Below are positions 1-12,749 of a stretch of DNA of 64,000 nt, in pieces (the first letter of the stretch is position 1; every line of letters starts with the position of its first letter). The position numbers were made by a program, and so were the translations under genes. The notes beneath the pieces are model-generated. The model was not told the origin of the DNA. It worked only from the letters and a program-made list of their open reading frames with translations, and made no database searches. The stretch is from Aristolochia californica (taxonomy: Eukaryota; Streptophyta; Magnoliopsida; Piperales; Aristolochiaceae), in the NCBI GenBank assembly GCA_029961685.1, contig JARWKL010000009.1, positions 33,105,708 to 33,169,707 on the forward strand, written 5' to 3'.

Positions 1-99
1 ACTCACTTTAAATTTGTTTTGATCATATTTTTTCTTCTGTCTGATCTTTTTATTTTATTTATAATATATGATGGAAACTCATTAACGTTGATTCTATAG

Positions 100-957
100 G
101 AGGAGGGAGATCTGTGATAACTCAGAGGACCCCGAATTAGAAGCAGAATGTGGAAGGCCACTGGGGTTGCAGTTTAACAGAGCAACAGGTGATTTGTACA
201 TAGCCGATGCCTATCACGGGCTTCTGGTAGTCGGTCCCAAAGGCGGAGTTGCGACCCCAGAGGTGGTCAATGTCGAAGGCAACCCACTTGGATTTGTCGA
301 CGGAATAGACATCAACCAAGAGACCGGCATGGTCTATTTCACAGACGCAAGCACCGTCTTCCAGAGAAAGTAATTCCTTGACTAATCTTGTGTAGTTAGT
401 TTGTTTCTTTTAAACAGGAGTTGTAATTAATTAGCTAATTGCATTGTTTAACGTCTTCTTCTTCTTCTTTTTCCAGGGACAATAGTATGGTTGTGTCGAC
501 CGGTGATCGAACAGGGAGGTTAATTTCCTACAATCCCATCACGAAAGAAGTGAAAGTTCTTCTGAGAGGGTTACCCTTCCCCAACGGAGTGTCCGTGAGC
601 AAAAACAACAGTTTCCTTCTCATAAGCCAGACGTCTACTTTGAACATCATGAGGTATTGGCTCGAAGGTCCTCAACTCGGATCCTACGAATTCTTTGCAT
701 GCGTGCCGGGTTACCCAGACAATATACAGAAGAATACCGCAGGAGACTTCTGGGTGGCAGTCGCCAAAGGCACGATGGTTACTCCAGGAGATGGAACAGT
801 GGTGGGCATAAAATTTAATGAAGAAAGCCGTCCTTTAGAGGTGATCGGGGACAAGCAGGCCGGCGGCATTGTCTCCGTAAGCGAAGTCCATGAGATTAAT
901 GGTACTATGTGGATCGGCTCTGTCGACGTTCCTTTCCTTGGTTCTTATACGGTGTAG
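100..957 (+). CDS. Strictosidine-synthase-like protein (SSL), 3' part only
   Basis: Two exons are visible: 100-369 (after a TATAG acceptor, donor AAA|GTAATT) and 477-957 (acceptor TTCCAG), joined in phase and ending in TAG. The start lies outside the window. Family hallmarks are CGRPLGLQF, GDLYIADAYHGLLVV, GDRTGRL, LRGLPFPNGV, RYWLEG and PGYPDNI. These belong to the six-bladed beta-propeller strictosidine synthase-like / YLS2 proteins, which resemble animal adipocyte plasma-membrane-associated protein and calcium-dependent phosphotriesterases. True strictosidine synthase condenses tryptamine and secologanin. Most plant SSLs have not been shown to do so, and many are secreted or vacuolar proteins with hydrolase-like folds or defence-linked expression. 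I therefore call the fold, not alkaloid synthesis. The C-terminus (WIGSVDVPFLGSYTV) is where family members normally stop, so the 3' end looks intact. The exon boundaries are the least certain part. Confidence 0.9.
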
Positions 958-1541
958 ACGATATTAGAGTAGACATGAACACATTACTATTTCTTTTTCT
1001 TTTTCTTTTTTCTTTGTAAGCAGTGAATTTAATTTTCTTCTTCTTTGGAATCAGATCTTTCCTTGGTTTTTATAGGCTTCACACTTCCTTGTCATCCACC
1101 ATTATCTAGCAATCCACAGTTTGAGCATTCCAGCCGTTTGGCTTAATGAACTTGTTTAGTTGTACTCTATAAACAAGGAAGAGAGACAGTCGGAAAACGT
1201 AAATGCGTGCGTATGATTCAGAATCTGGCGATGAAAAGAATGGGCCTTGCTACTGATCAAAACCAAGGTTTATGTTATCCCTATATAATAAACGCAAATG
1301 TTGAGCCCAACTGAAGAAACCCAAAGTAGAACGTTACTCGTCAATTTGTAGTTAGTTGAAGAACCATTATTGGTAGTTATATTATCTTTGAATAATATAG
1401 GGTGCTTTCACAATCAGGTACATCAAAGGGACCACCCTATCAATCCGGTAAATAAACAGCATTTCAAGACAGCAACTACGAAAGCAATTTGCAAGTAAGA
1501 TTAGACTTTCCATTTATATTAAACCTCGGCTCTGTTTCTCC
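958..1541. other. Intergenic: SSL 3' region and TBL upstream region
   Basis: No gene seen. It holds the SSL 3' flank with a T-rich run near 985-1015, then AT-rich sequence leading to the TBL start. A weak TATA-like stretch (TTTATATTAAA) lies at about 1513-1523, just upstream of the first ATG. Confidence 0.5.
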
Positions 1542-3543
1542 ATGCACTCAATCTCCCCTTCTTCCTCCTCTCCCATCAAACTTCAGGCCATGGAATTTTC
1601 TTCCATGGGGAAGAGGCTCGCTGTACATACAACTCCGAGATTGGTACTTCTCCTACTAACACTCACATTGACTATCTTCACCGTAATCCCCCTCTACTAC
1701 CCCATCTCAACTCCTTTCTTCCTCTTCAAGTCTTTTTCTCTTTCTTCATCTTCTTCTTCTGTTCCCGGTTACTCCCATTCTGGGTCCAGCGATTCGGATG
1801 TTATCATAAACTACTCCGCAGAGGAATGCGACATTTTTACGGGAGAATGGGTTCCGAACCCCAAGGCTCCTTACTACACCAACACCACTTGCTGGGCGAT
1901 CCATGATCATCAGAACTGCATGAAGTATGGGCGACCGGATGCGGACTTCATGAAATGGAAATGGAAGCCTGATGGATGCGAATTGCCCGTGTTCAACCCT
2001 TCCCACTTCCTGGAGCTGCTCAGAGGTAAGAAACTGGCTTTCGTTGGAGACTCCGTCGGAAGAAACCAGATGCAGTCCTTGATCTGTCTCTTATCTCGGG
2101 TAATGCTTTTTTCCTCAATCCTTCGTTAACAGCTTATACAATTACCTTCATCTTTCATTTATTGCACTGAGAAATTTTCTTAAGTTGTAATGAATACTTA
2201 GAACGGTACTCATTAACTCTTCTCTCCTTCTAAATTATGTCTCCGGCAATGACGTGTGTTTGTTGAAAAGTTCCATCAAGGGGAAACATAAGCTGTGCTA
2301 AACGTGTCTCAAGAATCTGAAATCTTCTTTAGTGGCAGCACCCGGAAGGGCAAGAAAACGCTCTTTTAGGTTTAAAATTTACTTAAATCGGCTCATAAGT
2401 TGACCGATTTATAATATGAAAACTAAGAGCAGAGATGCAGGCTGGCTAGATACGCAGATGCTACTGACCTCCCAACCGTTTTAATAAAGAAAAGAAAGCT
2501 GCTGTTTTTGAATGGGGTGTTAGCTTAGTTGTGCGAATCTGAAGCTTCAGAGATTTCTGGTAGCTTTGTGTGATTTACAATGTTTCTCTTTCATGCTTTC
2601 AGTTTCACAGTTTTCTTTAACTGGATCACCTAAGAATTTAAGGTTGGACGGGTTAACAACTCTCTCGATTCTTCGGTTATTATGATCAATATTCGAGACA
2701 ATCTAATATAATTCTTTTGCTTTCTTAATGCACATTTTTAAGGTGTCTTACCCAGAAGATGTCTCCTATACACCAGACGAGAATTTCAAAAGATGGCTGT
2801 ACAAGGACTACAACTTCACTATTGGAACCTTCTGGTCCCCCTTCTTGGTGAAGTCCAAGGAGGCCGACCCCAACGGGCCGACCTTAACCGGTCTCTTCAA
2901 CCTCTACCTCGATGAATTCGACGAGAACTGGACGACCCAGATCGACGAATTCGATTACGTGGTCATCTCAGCCGGCCACTGGTTCTTCCGGCCGGCAGTT
3001 TTCTACGAAAATGGCCAAATCGTGGGGTGTCACTTCTGTCAAGAGAAAGAAATAACTGATCTCACAAAATACTATGGTTATCGTATGGCTTTCCGAACTG
3101 CATTTAGAGCGATCACTAGCCTGGAAAACTTCAAGGGTGTAACATACCTTAGGACTTTCTCTCCTTCACACTTTGAAGGTGGGTTGTGGAATCAGGGAGG
3201 GAATTGCCTCAGAAAGAGGCCTTTTCTGAGCAATGAAACAAGATTAGATGGGTTTAATCTGGAACTTTATATGATCCAAGTGGAAGAATTCAGAGCAGCA
3301 GAGGAGAAGGCAACTGAGAGAGGATTGAAGTTTAGGCTGCTTGATACAACACACGCCACATTGCTGAGGCCTGATGGGCACCCTAGTAGGTATGGGCATT
3401 GGCCACATGAGAATGTGACATTGTATAATGACTGCGTCCATTGGTGCTTGCCGGGCCCTATTGATACATGGAATGATTTCCTGCACCATATGTTGAAGAT
3501 GGAAGGTGGTCGATCCTACCATGAAAAGCTCAAATTCTTATAG
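1542..3543 (+). CDS. Trichome birefringence-like (TBL) O-acetyltransferase, PMR5/DUF231 family
   Basis: Two exons, 1542-2099 and 2743-3543, join in phase 0 (donor TCTCGG|GTAATG, acceptor TTTTTAAG) to give 452 residues. A short cytoplasmic N-terminus precedes one membrane segment (about residues 34-54, a type II Golgi anchor), a Ser-rich stem, and the TBL domain beginning near [11 protein letters not shown]. The GDS nucleophile motif is at 169-171 (VGDSVGRNQ). The partner DxxH motif is at 416-419 (DCVHWCLPG). Family members transfer acetyl groups to wall polysaccharides in the Golgi. [20 protein letters not shown] and [16 protein letters not shown] resemble the TBL19-23/27 clade, whose member TBL27 is AXY4, a xyloglucan acetyltransferase; the substrate here is inference. 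In-frame ATGs at 1590 and 1605 could also serve as starts. The gene looks intact. Confidence 0.92.
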
Positions 3544-5109
3544 TTAGGTTTCTGCTTTGATTTTATACAGTGGATGTAAATTGACGAGTACACCAGCCAT
3601 CTGTTCTTCTGTTCTGATAATGAAACAACAACCGACATGATTTGGACTTTTATTGCCCGAAGGGCTGGTTTGGTAAGCTTTTAGTGTCGGATGCGACACC
3701 TCTTCGGAAGTCGTGAGAATTACTCAATGAAGAAAAACTCAGTTGCCATGCTACAAGGCATCTGAAACTCGTTTCTATTGGAGCCTTTCTGAGTGAGTTT
3801 TTCTGTTCATTTCCTGGTTTAGTAGTAGGAGTCGATGCACCTAATATTCGATTTCATGATCGAGTAGATCTGCTTTGCCTTTTACCTTTGATTCCCTGAT
3901 CACGACCCAATGGACAAATGATGTCAACATGCGAATTCAAGAAAAAGATAAAGAAGGATTCTGATGTCTTTGTTATCAGTGGAGATTTGTTAGGACAAGT
4001 TTTCCAGAAATCAGTCAGATATACTCAGAAATAATTAGTAGACGGTGGCAACAATTATTGATTGTCCGATGAGGTGCACAAATGGATGCCATATTTGGCT
4101 TCTGTACGCGAAAACGACAGAGGTGACCACAACAAAGGAGACCTGACGTCCCAGCTTGGCCCCGTCCGGATAAAACCAAAGGTTGCTATGGCTGTCTTCC
4201 ATAACTCAAGCTGCAGTTTCTATAAGCATCTTATAAAATGTTGTTTGGTGGATCCATATAGAGACGTATATCCAGTCAAAATTTTGCCTAAATTCCCTTA
4301 AATAATATGTAATCGGTAGCATATAATTACGTTTAAATGTTAATCAAACATTTTGTTGTTCCATGTAGGCTTATATCCAGTCAGAACCTGAATCAAGAAA
4401 ATTAAGTTTGTTACTTTGGAACATTGAATGAAATCAAAGGGATTGCCTTTGTTTCCCCTGTGGTAGAATATACAGCAGCTTATTGCACCGAAACTTGTTT
4501 ACCTGGTAGTGTTTTAGAGGGTCTGAAATTGAGCCCATTATCTTCTTTGGATTCCATGTCCTACACAGTAGAGTGATTGATGAGGCCTGAGGGTTATTTA
4601 TCTTTCCCATGCAAACCAAAATTATCGATCAGCAACCACTAAAGACTCACTGGTAGCATGGAAGAAGAAAATTCTGTTTTGGGGTTAATCATACACAGAT
4701 ATGTCATATAGAGGATGACCATTGTATCACTTCTGAACCAACAACAATGTAGTATACCATAATCTTTCATAAAATTCCCCTTAACACAACAAGCATTTGT
4801 GCCTAGTTCTACAGAATTAACACAATTTGAAATATGAAAAACATGAGATCAAGAAGACTAACTCTTAAGGTGTGTGGAAACGTTTACCTGTAGTGCCAGA
4901 TGAGAAAAGAATGTTTGTGGAGGACTGAAAAGGTAGCTGTACAGCAGTATTTGTCTCTGCAATACGAAGATTGAAAGACAAAACTGTTTCTTCAGAAAGT
5001 GATGAATTTTATAACCAAGCAGCTTAAAATCTGAAACAAGCAACAAGTAAACCAATGGCAAACACAACAAGATCAGCCATTAAAATGGAGAATAAAGAAA
5101 GGGATATAG
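3544..5109. other. Intergenic, no gene recognised
   Basis: TBL 3' flank followed by AT-rich DNA. Open frames here are short, lack splice or domain support, and match no family I know. The far end approaches the LINE remnant at 5110-5515. Confidence 0.5.
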
Positions 5110-5515
5110 TGGTTGAATGCACAACAAGGAGTTGATAATCTGCTCCATCCTTTGCAAGTGTATCCCCCGAATAATTCACTCAATGGGGATATGAAGCCAG
5201 TCCACAGAGCATTCCTTAATAATGTCCTGAATTTCATCGATGATTTTCCCAAACCTCCATGGCAAATGAAGCTTCCCTTGCCTCAACCAGTCTCCTTCAC
5301 AATAAGAGGCCCTGAAAACCAGCTTCTGAAAAGCTTAACACTAGCAAAAAAAGACTTTATTTCAGTATCATTTGAGTCAACAAGTCCAAGCGTTCCAGCA
5401 TAGGTAAGAAGATTAAACCATCGGAATTTCCAACTACACCACCACAGTTGGCCCTTCCCAAGTTTTCTTTGGAGCTCCAGTCACAGTTTAGCTTGTGCCA
5501 CCAACCATGGGGGGT
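5110..5515 (-). mobile_element. LINE (non-LTR retrotransposon) RNase H domain remnant
   Basis: Read on the minus strand in more than one frame, this segment gives the plant LINE RNase H pattern in order. First comes CDWSSKENLG, matching the usual CDGSSKGNPG, with GGVVGNSDG after it. After a frameshift come YAGTLGLVDSNDTEIKSFF, LKLFRSWFSGPLIV-like sequence, PWRFGKIIDEIQDI and a broken HIP..ADSLAK end. It holds stop codons and frameshifts, so it is dead. It lies 3' of the last recognised AAE pseudogene exon, in the same orientation. No poly(A) tail or target-site duplication was identified with confidence. Confidence 0.7.
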
Positions 5516-7194
5516 TCTATGCACAAACAACTAAAGGATGTAATGACAAATTCTGCAATTTTTTGTAACTAGTGCACTAAAAAAAACTTTAAAAGTCATC
5601 ATATAATTTCAATCGAGAGAGAATGTAGTGAGCTACTCTTTGTATAATACTACTTGAAGCATTGCCTATTAGAACATATACCTTGATTGTTTTCCTTCAA
5701 AATATACCTAGGCACCATTGCTAAAAAACTTTTCCTACAACGAGTTTGGAAAAGGCCAGAATATTTTTGTATAACAAAATCCCTGAACAGCAATATATAG
5801 ACAATAATATATCCAAAGAAACAATTTAAAAGAAGAAGGTGAAAAATTTAGGTGTATTGCACACAAGACGGTGTATGTTCAAAGCCTAACAAGAAGGTTT
5901 TCTTAAAAACAAAATCTCGTGTGCCCTTTTTGAACTACGCAAAAGTTCGGTGGAGTGAACCTTTTTTTTTCTTTGGGATAACAATATGTGACTCCCCAGT
6001 CACTGTTTCCTTCACCCTCAATAGCCCCCCACACTAACCCCATTAGCCTCCACACGTTGGTGCAGCAAAAGTGTGCTGGATTGTTATGGTTCTATGGATC
6101 CAACATGAAGTATGACAGCCAGCTTAGACCAACCTAACATGGGATGGTTTGAGGGTCTAACTTTCTAATTTTCATCAATTCTTCAACGTTTTATATATTA
6201 GCTAGGTACCTAATATGTTTTTTTTATTTTTTATGAAAGCACTATGATTTAATTAAATGATCAAGAGAAGACCAACTTGTATGAGCTAAACATTAAGCTG
6301 ATGGGTCTAAGTCACAAGGAGATTTTGCTTGATTTTTATTTGGTACAAGAGCAATGAATGAGCTCACAATTCTTTTCCTTGTAGTTCCATGCCTAAAGAA
6401 TTTGCAAGCACCTCGTTGATGTCTGCCTCCTGAAGTTCCAAAAAATCCATCAAAATTCCACATTGAAGTCATCTGCCTCCAGGCTCACATCCACTTGGTA
6501 CTCACACCAATATCTTGTACCAAAAAAAGTAGTTATCTTTAATTTAAAGAGATTTCTGTTTTTTGTTTTCAAATAATCACATCACACACATATACAAAAG
6601 ATACCCCAAGAGCCCATAAGACTTGAACCGAAAACCTCACACTAAAAAACCTCTTGATGTTGCCAAGGGCCCAATCATGAAGAGATGTTCCACCAGTTCA
6701 TTTTAAAATCATTGTCCTAAATGGTTCACATGGTACAGCTTTGATAGATGGAGAAGCAAAATCATAACTCAGTTCATTCCACCCCACCTCTCTTTTTTTC
6801 TTTTTCGAACACAATTCCCAACTCATATCTCACAAGCATGAGAGGTGTAGACTTTTACATTCCATGAGCTTACTTCCTTTGATGTCTTGCACATCCTTTA
6901 CTTGGTATCTGCTGCTACCATTGCAAGTTTTCAGCAGTAACAACTTTTGATTATGTTAAAGATTTCTAATTCCAGAGTAATTTTAATGATAGTAAACTAA
7001 GAGGCTTTCCATTTTCCAAACTCTCTATTCCTCAATAGTATTATACTTTTTAAGCTGCTTTCCGAAAGAAATTGAAGTTATTAATGAAATAAACTAGCAT
7101 ACCTAGACAAACATTTAAACATATAGATGTTTATATTGTTTATATTCAGAAGGCAAGAAAGCATAAAACTTATGCATACTTAGAAATTTTTACA
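5516..7194. other. AT-rich stretch where the AAE 3' half would be expected
   Basis: I could not find the downstream AAE exons here, including the AMP-binding SSGTTGxPK signature, on the minus strand. The region is AT-rich with scattered short open frames and no recognisable domains. Either the 3' half was deleted or it has decayed beyond reading by eye. Confidence 0.4.
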
Positions 7195-9713
7195 CTTTCC
7201 AAGAAGGCATGCCAAGAGATGTCACCAGCGTGCAAATTTATGGTCAATGAAAAGCCTCTTGTAGGGATAACAATTGCCATGGGAGCTTCAGCGTCAGCAA
7301 CTCGACTGCAATTGTTGTGAATGGTATGAGAAATACTAATCCCTAGTTGATCAACTATTTGGTATTTTAAAATAAGAATGAATTATAAATTTTACCTGTA
7401 CAATGGTAGATGTTTGTCTCCACGAATAATAAAATCCTAATAGACAACAGGTAGAAGAAGGTTATACAGAACTCCTTAAAGCAAAGTATGTCAAGCAACT
7501 TATTTATATGGAAAAGTTTGAAATTTAGACCTGTGTGAACAAAGCTTTTGCATTTGCTATTCTCAGCCTTATCGATATTTCATGGGGAGCAAAGCTATCA
7601 GCAATAGATACAACTACGTAGCCTGCCAACACAATACTTAGGTACATGGTAATGGCTTTGACATTCTTGAGCATGTCAATTGCAATTGCAGATCCTTTGG
7701 CCAAGCCTAAAGTGTCAAGCGCATTAGCAACCAGACTGCAAAACATAGTGGCAACACGACATGTCAAACTACGAACTTAGAAGAGATCCACAGCAAAACT
7801 TTAGAAAAAGAAACTCATACACTATGATAAACAGAACTAGATCCAATTTCCAAGCTACACTATTGAAGATGTCATGGACATTTCCTTTTAGTTTCTAATG
7901 TGGATGAGAGTAGTGAAAAAAGTGTTGAATATGGCTTTCCCCATGGAATTAGATAGTATATTCAACAAATAACTAATTATATAAACTAAAAATAATAAGT
8001 AGCACAGCAAAAACTAACTAAAACTTATGACTAGAGAAGTATTGAACAAAGACACAACTAAAACAACTGAGTATAAGCAACAATGATTGCAATAAGAATG
8101 GAAGGTATTAGGAAGATTTTCATGCATTTTAACTGCTTTATTGTTTGTGGATATACCTGACACACTTTACATAGTTCTTAATTTTAAGAAGTAAAAAAAA
8201 AAAAAAAAAACTGATAGTTGAAGAGACATAACACATCTAAATATAAGCTACAAGCAAGTTGTATGTGTGATCAACCAATATTGCAGGCATCCCTATCTAG
8301 CCATTCAATAAGTCAAAAGTAACCAATACATTGTCCTATATGAAAAAAAAAAAAAAAAAAGCATGTGGAAATTTTTGCAAATTTCAGATCAAATGGAATA
8401 AGATTTGACCACAGCAACAACAACAGCAGCCATTTATTTTACAACTTATTGACCACATTAATTGATCAAAATAGATTATAGTATATTTTCTCAGCTTTAA
8501 ATGTAGCTTCACTGTTTGAAAACAGTTTTGGCCACAGTTGGAATGAACACGTATAAGACCTCACTCTGCAATTCCCTGAGTGTCATACAGTTTAGCAAAT
8601 TATCATCACCTTCATTCCGCCAAAAAATTGCTACATCGTCCAACTTCCTTCTATTACCCAAACTTTAAGCAATTCCCAGCAGAATTTAGTACAGCTCCAG
8701 GTAGCCAAAGACCTCCAGGATGAGTCATTCCATGTCACTCATCAGCGTGCTCACATAAAATACATGATGGAGGTACCAAAAATGATATTCCTATTTCAAC
8801 CAAAACTGTTTTCCAATAAACCTGGAAACAAAGACTAAGTTTCTAGACAAAAAATATTCAACTTTCAATAAACCAAGAACAAGAAGACTCAGAAAAAGAA
8901 ACTGCTACACCAGATAAGTCAGACCTCTGGATTTAAAACTGAAAATTCTTGGAAATCAGAGAAGCTTCTAATAGGGTCCTTGTATCGGGAGCCCAGAAAC
9001 ATTTTTCCATGCCTTTCTAATATCTGACCGATGTTCGTTAACTTTGCACTCTCCCTCGTTTGCTTTCAAGATTAAGCTCCTGGTACTGCAAAAACTCAGT
9101 GAAAATTTTGATTAAAGTAAAAGCCATAGCATTCAGATTCCATTTTTTGCAGAACCTATGCATCAATTTTGTATTCAGAAGGAAAGCTCTATTTTAATGA
9201 TGATTCAGATGATTTTTCAAAATCAAATTCAAAGTTGAAATTCTAACTGTAGATTCATTGCAACGCAAAAATCGAATTCTCTAAGGCTTCCGCTATTGAA
9301 TATTATCAACATCTCAATCCGGAGAGATAATAAAGAGAAACAAATAATAATCTAAATCCGTCACGGAGGACCGATTCGAAAAACCCAGTATATGCACAAC
9401 AACGTAAACTTTCTTCAATCAGAAAAAAATCCCTAAGAGCTCACAAGTCAGGAATCCAAGCAAGAGGAGTACTCAAGTCCGAGTAATTCTAGCATCCGTA
9501 ATATATCATCTGATGCAGCGGAAATGGCATATCAGGAGTTAAGAGCTTCTTGGAGATGTTCTTCCATGTCTCCGGAGTAGCATTTCCATATTGTCGTATA
9601 ATTTGCTTAAGATCACTGTGGAACTTTTCAGCCTCTTGCACAGGTATACCAAGCGCAGAGATTTTCGCGACTGTCACACGATCTAGAGCTTCGTAAGCCA
9701 TAGCAGAGCTCAA
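7195..9713 (-). pseudogene. Decayed acyl-activating enzyme (AAE17/AAE18-like), 5' half only
   Basis: Minus-strand pieces align in order with the N-terminal half of Arabidopsis AAE17/18 (AMP-forming acyl-CoA synthetase superfamily). Exon 1 (9713 to about 9445): start MSSAMAYEALDR, TPETWKNISKKLL, FPLHQMIYYGC, then an in-frame TAG at 9489-9491 before the expected AWIPD. Exon 2 (about 9087-8925): LERHGKMFLGSRYKDPI and FSDFQEFSVLNPE, preceded by stops. Exon 3 (8821-8560): YWKTVLVE, HPGGLWLPGAVLNSAGNCL and WRNEGDDN, with an in-frame TGA and frameshifts. Exon 4 (7735-7531): [13 protein letters not shown] and [13 protein letters not shown], still open. Exon 5 (about 7310-7195): SRVADAEAPMAIVIP and GDISWHAFLE. 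The catalytic half with SSGTTG is not found. Several independent lesions make a functional enzyme implausible. Exon edges are approximate. Confidence 0.85.
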
Positions 9714-12022
9714 GCAGGTAGCTGCCTTGATGGAGCTTGGACCGAGCTCTGTCCCTTGTACCTCTCGAAAATGCGGCGTTTGGGCTTTCCGTTTGTAAGT
9801 TGATCTGCAGACTCCGTTAAGCAGCCGAATTTGTCACTTCAATTGAACCTCCCTCGGGCCGCCTTGTGCCGCGTAGGACCAGTAGTATTACTAAGTCAGA
9901 CGAACTAGCAAATGTTTGAACTCGGCGGGAAAAATATCCCATTCGGTTCAGTTTTTACTTCAGTTTGGGTCGATTTCAAGCTCATTAAGCATAACAGGTC
10001 AAACTTGAGATTTTTCTATAGTATGAAAAATGAGAATAAATCGGTTAGTTTGAAAAATGTATCAGATTTTGAGGTTTTCTATAGTATTGGAAATCCGGGA
10101 ATACTGAGAATAGAATACAACCATCACTGAGGAGGGTGGGAAATACAAATCCAATCTAAGTTCTCAACCAAATTCATGCAGTTTACTAGCCGTGTTAACA
10201 GATTTTTACTCAGACAAGGATCAGATCCCATTGGGGTTTGTTTGAATCTGATAACAGTACTTGACACCGTCGAGTGTTGTCTTGTTTTTTTTTTAAAGCG
10301 GTGGCGTTGATGATAGCTGGTCCCATTTGACGTCATTTCCTGCCTTCTACCAAGGTTAACTCTTATATTTATTACCCAGAATCAGGCTTTTCCATTGTTT
10401 AACTGAAATATACTGAGTAACTTAATCACGAACACGAACGCCTTGACGATATCGTAATGGTGTCTGCTCTGATCACATTAATTCCTAGTGTGTTAATCTT
10501 AGATATTCACATCAGTCAAATCACCATCTCCATATTTCTTGTGATGGCAGATTGAGTTCATTAGAAAATCCTCACAACGGTAGTTTAGCGTAATTTTAAC
10601 AGATAGGAATATTCAAGCTCCATGAAACCTCACATGTATCTTCCTCTTGAATTGAATTAAAGGACAAAAAACCGTATAAGCTTCATGAAACCTCACCATG
10701 GTTTCCAGTGAGCATCTCTTAACAGTCTCTACTATAAGCTTTCTATACTTCTATTCAGAAAATAAAAGGAAGGCAGCCTCTTCTCTTCCTCTGTCACTAC
10801 AAAACCGAAAAGAACAAATTCAGTCATGTAAAGGAGCCCCAAATCAAAATTTTGCTTATGAGCTTCTTGAGCTTCCTGAGGTGTATCGCTGTGCACGATA
10901 GAATCAGAGTTTCTCATTCGTATAAATCCCATACGAATGAAGCATCCCAATTGATTTCACAGTTCGAAAAATCCCAAAGATTGAAGCATCCCAATTGATT
11001 TCACACCGAAACTTAGGTGTAAGAGATAGCAAGCAAAGAATCTGTCTTGATGAGCAAAGCAAACCTGCTGAAATTCTTTCACCAGCAACGACACTCATTA
11101 GGTGACAAAGAACCCATTAAATATATTGGTGTTATCCTGCCTAAACATGAGAGGCACGTGTGAAGCAGGGACCAGGAAAGAAACAATGGAGTCAGTTTAT
11201 TTTTCCACTTTTGAGGTGTGAGTTTTGTTTTGTGGCTATTGGATTTATGTCACAGTGGCATTACCCAATGCCCACCCCATTAATCTAATCTTTGCTCACA
11301 TTAACTTAACCCAAAAGCTTTTGAAAATGGCTGGAAAGTGAAGATCGAGTACTGAAGACCCATTTTGATCAATATGCAGGGCTGGATTACAACAGAAATG
11401 GCTTGAACTTGAAGAAGAGTTTGGCTTGTTTGTGAAAGATTAAACATTTATGATATTAAGAAAGATAAAGGTGGTGATAGGGGATGTCAGCCTTGTCACC
11501 ATCTCTTCATTCTGATAACACTCCTGTGATAATTGTCGCCTTGATTGTCATTTTCTGCATTTTGATGTAACCTTATTTGTTTTTAAGTAAGGGATCTAAT
11601 ACAGCTGAAAGTTCATTAATCATAACGTAGAATGATCCAAAGGCCTTTTGTTACTCGCTCAGGCAATCAAATTACCAGTCTGAGTTCTCTTTCAATCTGA
11701 GGAAATAAGTAAAAAGAGTGAAGTTATAAACAGTTTTGAGCTTTTTCTGGGATTTTTCAGATTTGCAGTGTGAAGGAAAAACTAACAGTGATTCAGTTTG
11801 GGGTTTTTCCTTTTCCATTTCTATTTGTCTTGCTCTCATTAGTTTCTGGAGGAATAAGATCGAGTACCAACTCCTCTGCAGAAACGAACAGAAACTGTAC
11901 TTTGCAGAGCTCCGGATTGAGATTCTTGCTGTTCTTTCAATCCGAGGGCACTTTGAATTTTGAAAATTTTCATCGCGACAAGAATATGCATTGGCCGTGA
12001 GATTGATCCGGTCCGTTTTCAA
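9714..12022. other. Intergenic between the AAE pseudogene and the ERF gene
   Basis: The part next to 9714 would be the old AAE promoter. The rest is AT-rich with short, unconvincing frames on both strands. The only structure found is the 23-bp direct repeat at 10939-11005. No RNA gene was recognised. Confidence 0.5.
10939..11005. repeat. Direct repeat, two 23-bp copies 44 bp apart
   Basis: GAAGCATCCCAATTGATTTC followed by ACA occurs at 10939-10961 and again, unchanged, at 10983-11005. Both copies contain the MunI-type palindrome CAATTG. The spacer also has weaker similarity to the flanks, consistent with a local tandem duplication. Confidence 0.8.
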
Positions 12023-12030
12023 TATATAAA
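12023..12030 (+). promoter_or_regulatory. TATA box of the ERF gene
   Basis: TATATAAA lies 102 bp upstream of the ERF start codon. This is a normal distance for a plant gene with a 5' leader of about 70 nt. Confidence 0.6.
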
Positions 12031-12131
12031 CATCGAACCTGAAGCCATCAACGTGTCATCACCAGCTTTATCATTATATTTTCAGCTCCTTGGTCTCTTC
12101 TCCCCCCTGACGATTCTCTCAATCTTTCTCC

Positions 12132-12749
12132 ATGGCCAACTCCCCAAGTTCAAAGCCGCCACCCCAGTCGCAATACCCTTGTACCAGCGCACCTTCGGAA
12201 CCTCAACGTGACGTGATAGAAGCCTCGAAGCCGCCCAGAAGAAACTGCAGTACCTCGAGAGCTAAATTTCTCGGCGTGCGGCAGCGGCCCTCGGGCAAAT
12301 GGGTTGCAGAGATCAAGGACACTTCCCAAAAGCTCCGGCTGTGGCTGGGCACCTTCGACAGACCCGAAGAAGCCGCCATGGCGTACGACAACGCCGCGAG
12401 GCTTCTAAGAGGCAGGAATGCAAAGACCAACTTCCCTTGCAGTGAAGACAAGAGTGGCCAGTTTGCTAGGAACGGGAGGTTCTATCAGCTTCTTCACCAT
12501 GCAATCATGAAGAGCCATGCAAAGACCTCATCTCTGGAAGCCCAAAGTGTTAAAGATTACCCGAGTAACGATTTCTCCTGTCATGTTGAAGAGACAATCG
12601 TTTGTGATTCTTCTTATGGTAACGCGGGTGCGGATTATGGGTTCGAAAGGATCAAAGGGTCCAGTGGATTTTCTAAGGTTTATTCGTCTGTTCATGTGGC
12701 TCCCTCCTTCAGCGCTTCCTTCCTTGATGGGGATGAAGAGAATATCTGA
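12132..12749 (+). CDS. AP2/ERF-domain transcription factor (RAP2.11/ERN-like), single exon
   Basis: An intact intronless gene of 205 residues. One AP2/ERF DNA-binding domain spans about residues 45-102, seen as [38 protein letters not shown] and [15 protein letters not shown]. Having a single AP2 domain places it in the ERF family rather than the AP2 or RAV families. The [13 protein letters not shown] form, with Ser-Gly in place of the more common Trp-Gly, recalls the RAP2.11 and ERN (nodulation ERF) subgroup; that assignment is from memory. Flanks are low-complexity: Pro/Ser-rich before the domain, acidic and Ser-rich after it. The start is the first ATG after the TATA box at 12023. A possible poly(A) signal AATAAA is at 13057. 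Targets are unknown. Confidence 0.92.
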   Translation: MANSPSSKPPPQSQYPCTSAPSEPQRDVIEASKPPRRNCSTSRAKFLGVRQRPSGKWVAEIKDTSQKLRLWLGTFDRPEEAAMAYDNAARLLRGRNAKTNFPCSEDKSGQFARNGRFYQLLHHAIMKSHAKTSSLEAQSVKDYPSNDFSCHVEETIVCDSSYGNAGADYGFERIKGSSGFSKVYSSVHVAPSFSASFLDGDEENI

